From assembly GCF_018408575.1 (NCBI RefSeq), contig NZ_AP023418.1:1950415-2014414 (forward strand): a DNA stretch of 64,000 nt, given 5' to 3'. A program made the position numbers and the translations under genes. This document shows, in pieces, positions 62,845 to 64,000 of the stretch (positions are counted from its first letter, which is position 1; each line of letters starts with the position of its first letter). The notes under the pieces were generated by a model. That model did no database searches. It worked only from the letters and a program-made list of their open reading frames with translations, and was not told the origin of the DNA. This DNA comes from Vescimonas coprocola (GTDB lineage Bacteria > Bacillota > Clostridia > Oscillospirales > Oscillospiraceae).

Positions 62845-63714
62845 ATGGATATTTGGCATCGTGTAGGCAGAATTGTTCGCTTCTCAAACTTAGGAACTCT
62901 TCTGTTCTTTACTCTTAATATTCTGCTGATTGTTGCTGTGTTCGGTTCGTCAGGAAGCATTGTTGAACTGATTTGTATTTACTTTTTCACAGTAGCTATC
63001 AGCTTATCCCCATTAGGCGAAATGTGCCTGGCTGCCTTCGCAGGAGCAAGCGATATAAAAAGAGTAGATATAAAACTTCGAGTTGTCCCGCTGGTTCAAT
63101 ATGTTTTAGATAAAGCAAAAGAGAACACATCATACTGTCCTAAAAAAGTGAAAGTGAAGATTATCCATGATCCTGCTCCAAATGCATTTGCTCTAGGTAG
63201 GCAAACACTATGCATAACTGACGGATTGCTTTTACTCTCCGATGATATGATACTTGGAATTCTCGCCCATGAGATCGGACATCTCTCATACGGACATACT
63301 GTTATCCAATTATTGATTGGCGGGGGCAATATATTTATATCCGGGTGCCTCCTGTTAATCAAAATATCCTACTGGATTTTTTCTGCAATCATGGGGCTGT
63401 TCGCAATATGCTCTCGTAGTGGTGTAATGGGTATAATTACCGCAGTTTTCGCAGGAATATCAACAGCACTTTCTTGGTTATGGGTAAAGTTCTGTATGCT
63501 TTTTCTGATGTGGTCTATGAGACAAAATGAGTATCTGGCTGATGAATTTGCTTATAAAATTGGTTTTGGTCTTGAATTAGCGACGGTATTAGACCAACAT
63601 ATCTCAGATGTTCCGCATGATGGTTTTCTCAGTGCAATATACTCAACTCATCCATGCAACGATGATAGGGTTGCAGCATTGCAAAATTTAGGTGTACCCT
63701 ATTCTCGATACTAA
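62845..63714 (+). CDS. M48-family membrane metallopeptidase
   Basis: A 289-residue membrane protease. Two N-terminal membrane segments (FFTLNILLIVAVFG, LICIYFFTVAISL) precede the catalytic part: DPAPNAFALGRQTLCITDGLL, ILAHEIGHLSYGHT (HExxH) near residue 145, then two more hydrophobic spans and MWSMRQNEYLADEFAYKIGF (third ligand Glu, as ExxAD in M48 enzymes), and STHPCNDDRVAAL near the end. This is HtpX/Ste24-like. ATG 62845 follows AAGGGGGG. Its place after two secreted-effector-like genes hints at processing of the cluster's products or of membrane targets. Confidence 0.85.
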   Translation: MDIWHRVGRIVRFSNLGTLLFFTLNILLIVAVFGSSGSIVELICIYFFTVAISLSPLGEMCLAAFAGASDIKRVDIKLRVVPLVQYVLDKAKENTSYCPKKVKVKIIHDPAPNAFALGRQTLCITDGLLLLSDDMILGILAHEIGHLSYGHTVIQLLIGGGNIFISGCLLLIKISYWIFSAIMGLFAICSRSGVMGIITAVFAGISTALSWLWVKFCMLFLMWSMRQNEYLADEFAYKIGFGLELATVLDQHISDVPHDGFLSAIYSTHPCNDDRVAALQNLGVPYSRY

Positions 63715-63827
63715 ATTCATAATCTCACAAATTGGCAAGCAGTGTAAACCTGTACAGGTTCACTCATTTTCTCGATTTTCCCTTCGGTGCAATCTTCGCA
63801 AATTTGCTTGTTGGGGAAGCATCCCCA

Positions 63828-63990
63828 ATCCCCTTTGAACATCATCTGCCGATGATGGCTACACGATTTTCAATCGTTTCTCAAAGAACAGTAGAATAAA
63901 AATTTGCCCATGGTTGAAAGCACCGAAATCGAAAAGCAAAAAAGCAGCCACGATCCGCACCCTTTGGGGAGTGCAGACCGTGGCTTTTTG
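63828..63990 (+). terminator. Hairpins after the M48 gene
   Basis: TTGGGGAAGCATCCCCAA (63810-63830 region) is a perfect short hairpin. AAAAAGCAGCCACG..CGTGGCTTTTTGC (about 63940-63991) is a terminator-like stem of at least six GC-rich pairs with T5. No gene is visible from 63715 to the window end. Confidence 0.55.
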
Positions 63991-64000
63991 CTTTAACGGA

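Noticed and set aside
1-64000. CRISPR arrays and IS transposases
   Set aside because: I saw no regularly spaced direct repeats of CRISPR length and no DDE or IS200-type transposase anywhere; the mobile DNA relies on tyrosine recombinases.

Overview
The window looks like a chromosomal segment of a Gram-positive, spore-former-related gut anaerobe of the Clostridia. Oscillospiraceae-like is my best guess, from gene content and style rather than a database match. The first ~48.4 kb is GC-rich and carries housekeeping genes, wall-anchored surface proteins with a C-terminal PATGD-type sorting signal, a SipW-type surface protein, and intrinsic terminators with clean SD sites. From ~48.4 kb to the end the base composition drops. 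This part begins at a 3' fragment of a tRNA-Arg gene beside a tyrosine integrase, so it reads as an integrated mobile element whose far end lies outside the window.

Left part. A partial rpoN (sigma-54) faces away from a sigma-54 regulon: an enolase-like protein and a glycerate 2-kinase behind a textbook -24/-12 promoter, with a divergent PAS/AAA+/Fis sigma-54 activator. Then come a barstar gene with a frameshifted barnase-like toxin, tRNA-Gly(CCC), a D,D-carboxypeptidase, pgi, a small P-loop protein and a hotdog thioesterase. A giant subtilisin-like surface protease is broken by one extra base in a C6 run.

Middle part (17-40 kb). Reading leftwards: an ATP-grasp protein, a MurT/GatD-like pair in which GatD lacks its catalytic Cys and His, a cyclase-family hydrolase, mnmG, a phosphoesterase, two membrane proteins, and a glycerol-3-phosphate dehydrogenase operon (glpA-like, FAD oxidoreductase, DUF1667) behind a leader terminator, followed by the antiterminator gene glpP. 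Reading rightwards: a KdpDE-like two-component system and two tandem NhaC-type antiporters. A leftward PocR/LytS-type kinase is fused, apparently by deletion, to half of an EamA transporter; ridA follows.

Surface-protein part (40-48 kb). A 1,780-residue wall-anchored protein with a DUF4430 (transcobalamin-C-like) domain lies behind what I read as a cobalamin riboswitch with promoter, aptamer and terminator. Next to it is a SipW-dependent-type protein with a structured leader.

Mobile part (48.4-64 kb). The integrase, a protein with three tandem excisionase-type HTH domains, a MazF-type toxin, several XRE regulators and an ImmR/ImmA-like pair come first. A second tyrosine recombinase follows, boxed by exact 25-bp inverted repeats. 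The boxed segment carries an outward-facing consensus promoter at one end, and just beyond the other end lie an HTH gene and erm(B) without its usual attenuator leader. This has the architecture of an invertible promoter switch for macrolide resistance, and the orientation seen here should be OFF. Next come epsilon/zeta addiction-module remnants interrupted by a P-loop kinase gene, then two WXG-like-headed polymorphic toxin genes (one frameshifted, one with a zinc-protease tail), two small genes and an M48 membrane protease.
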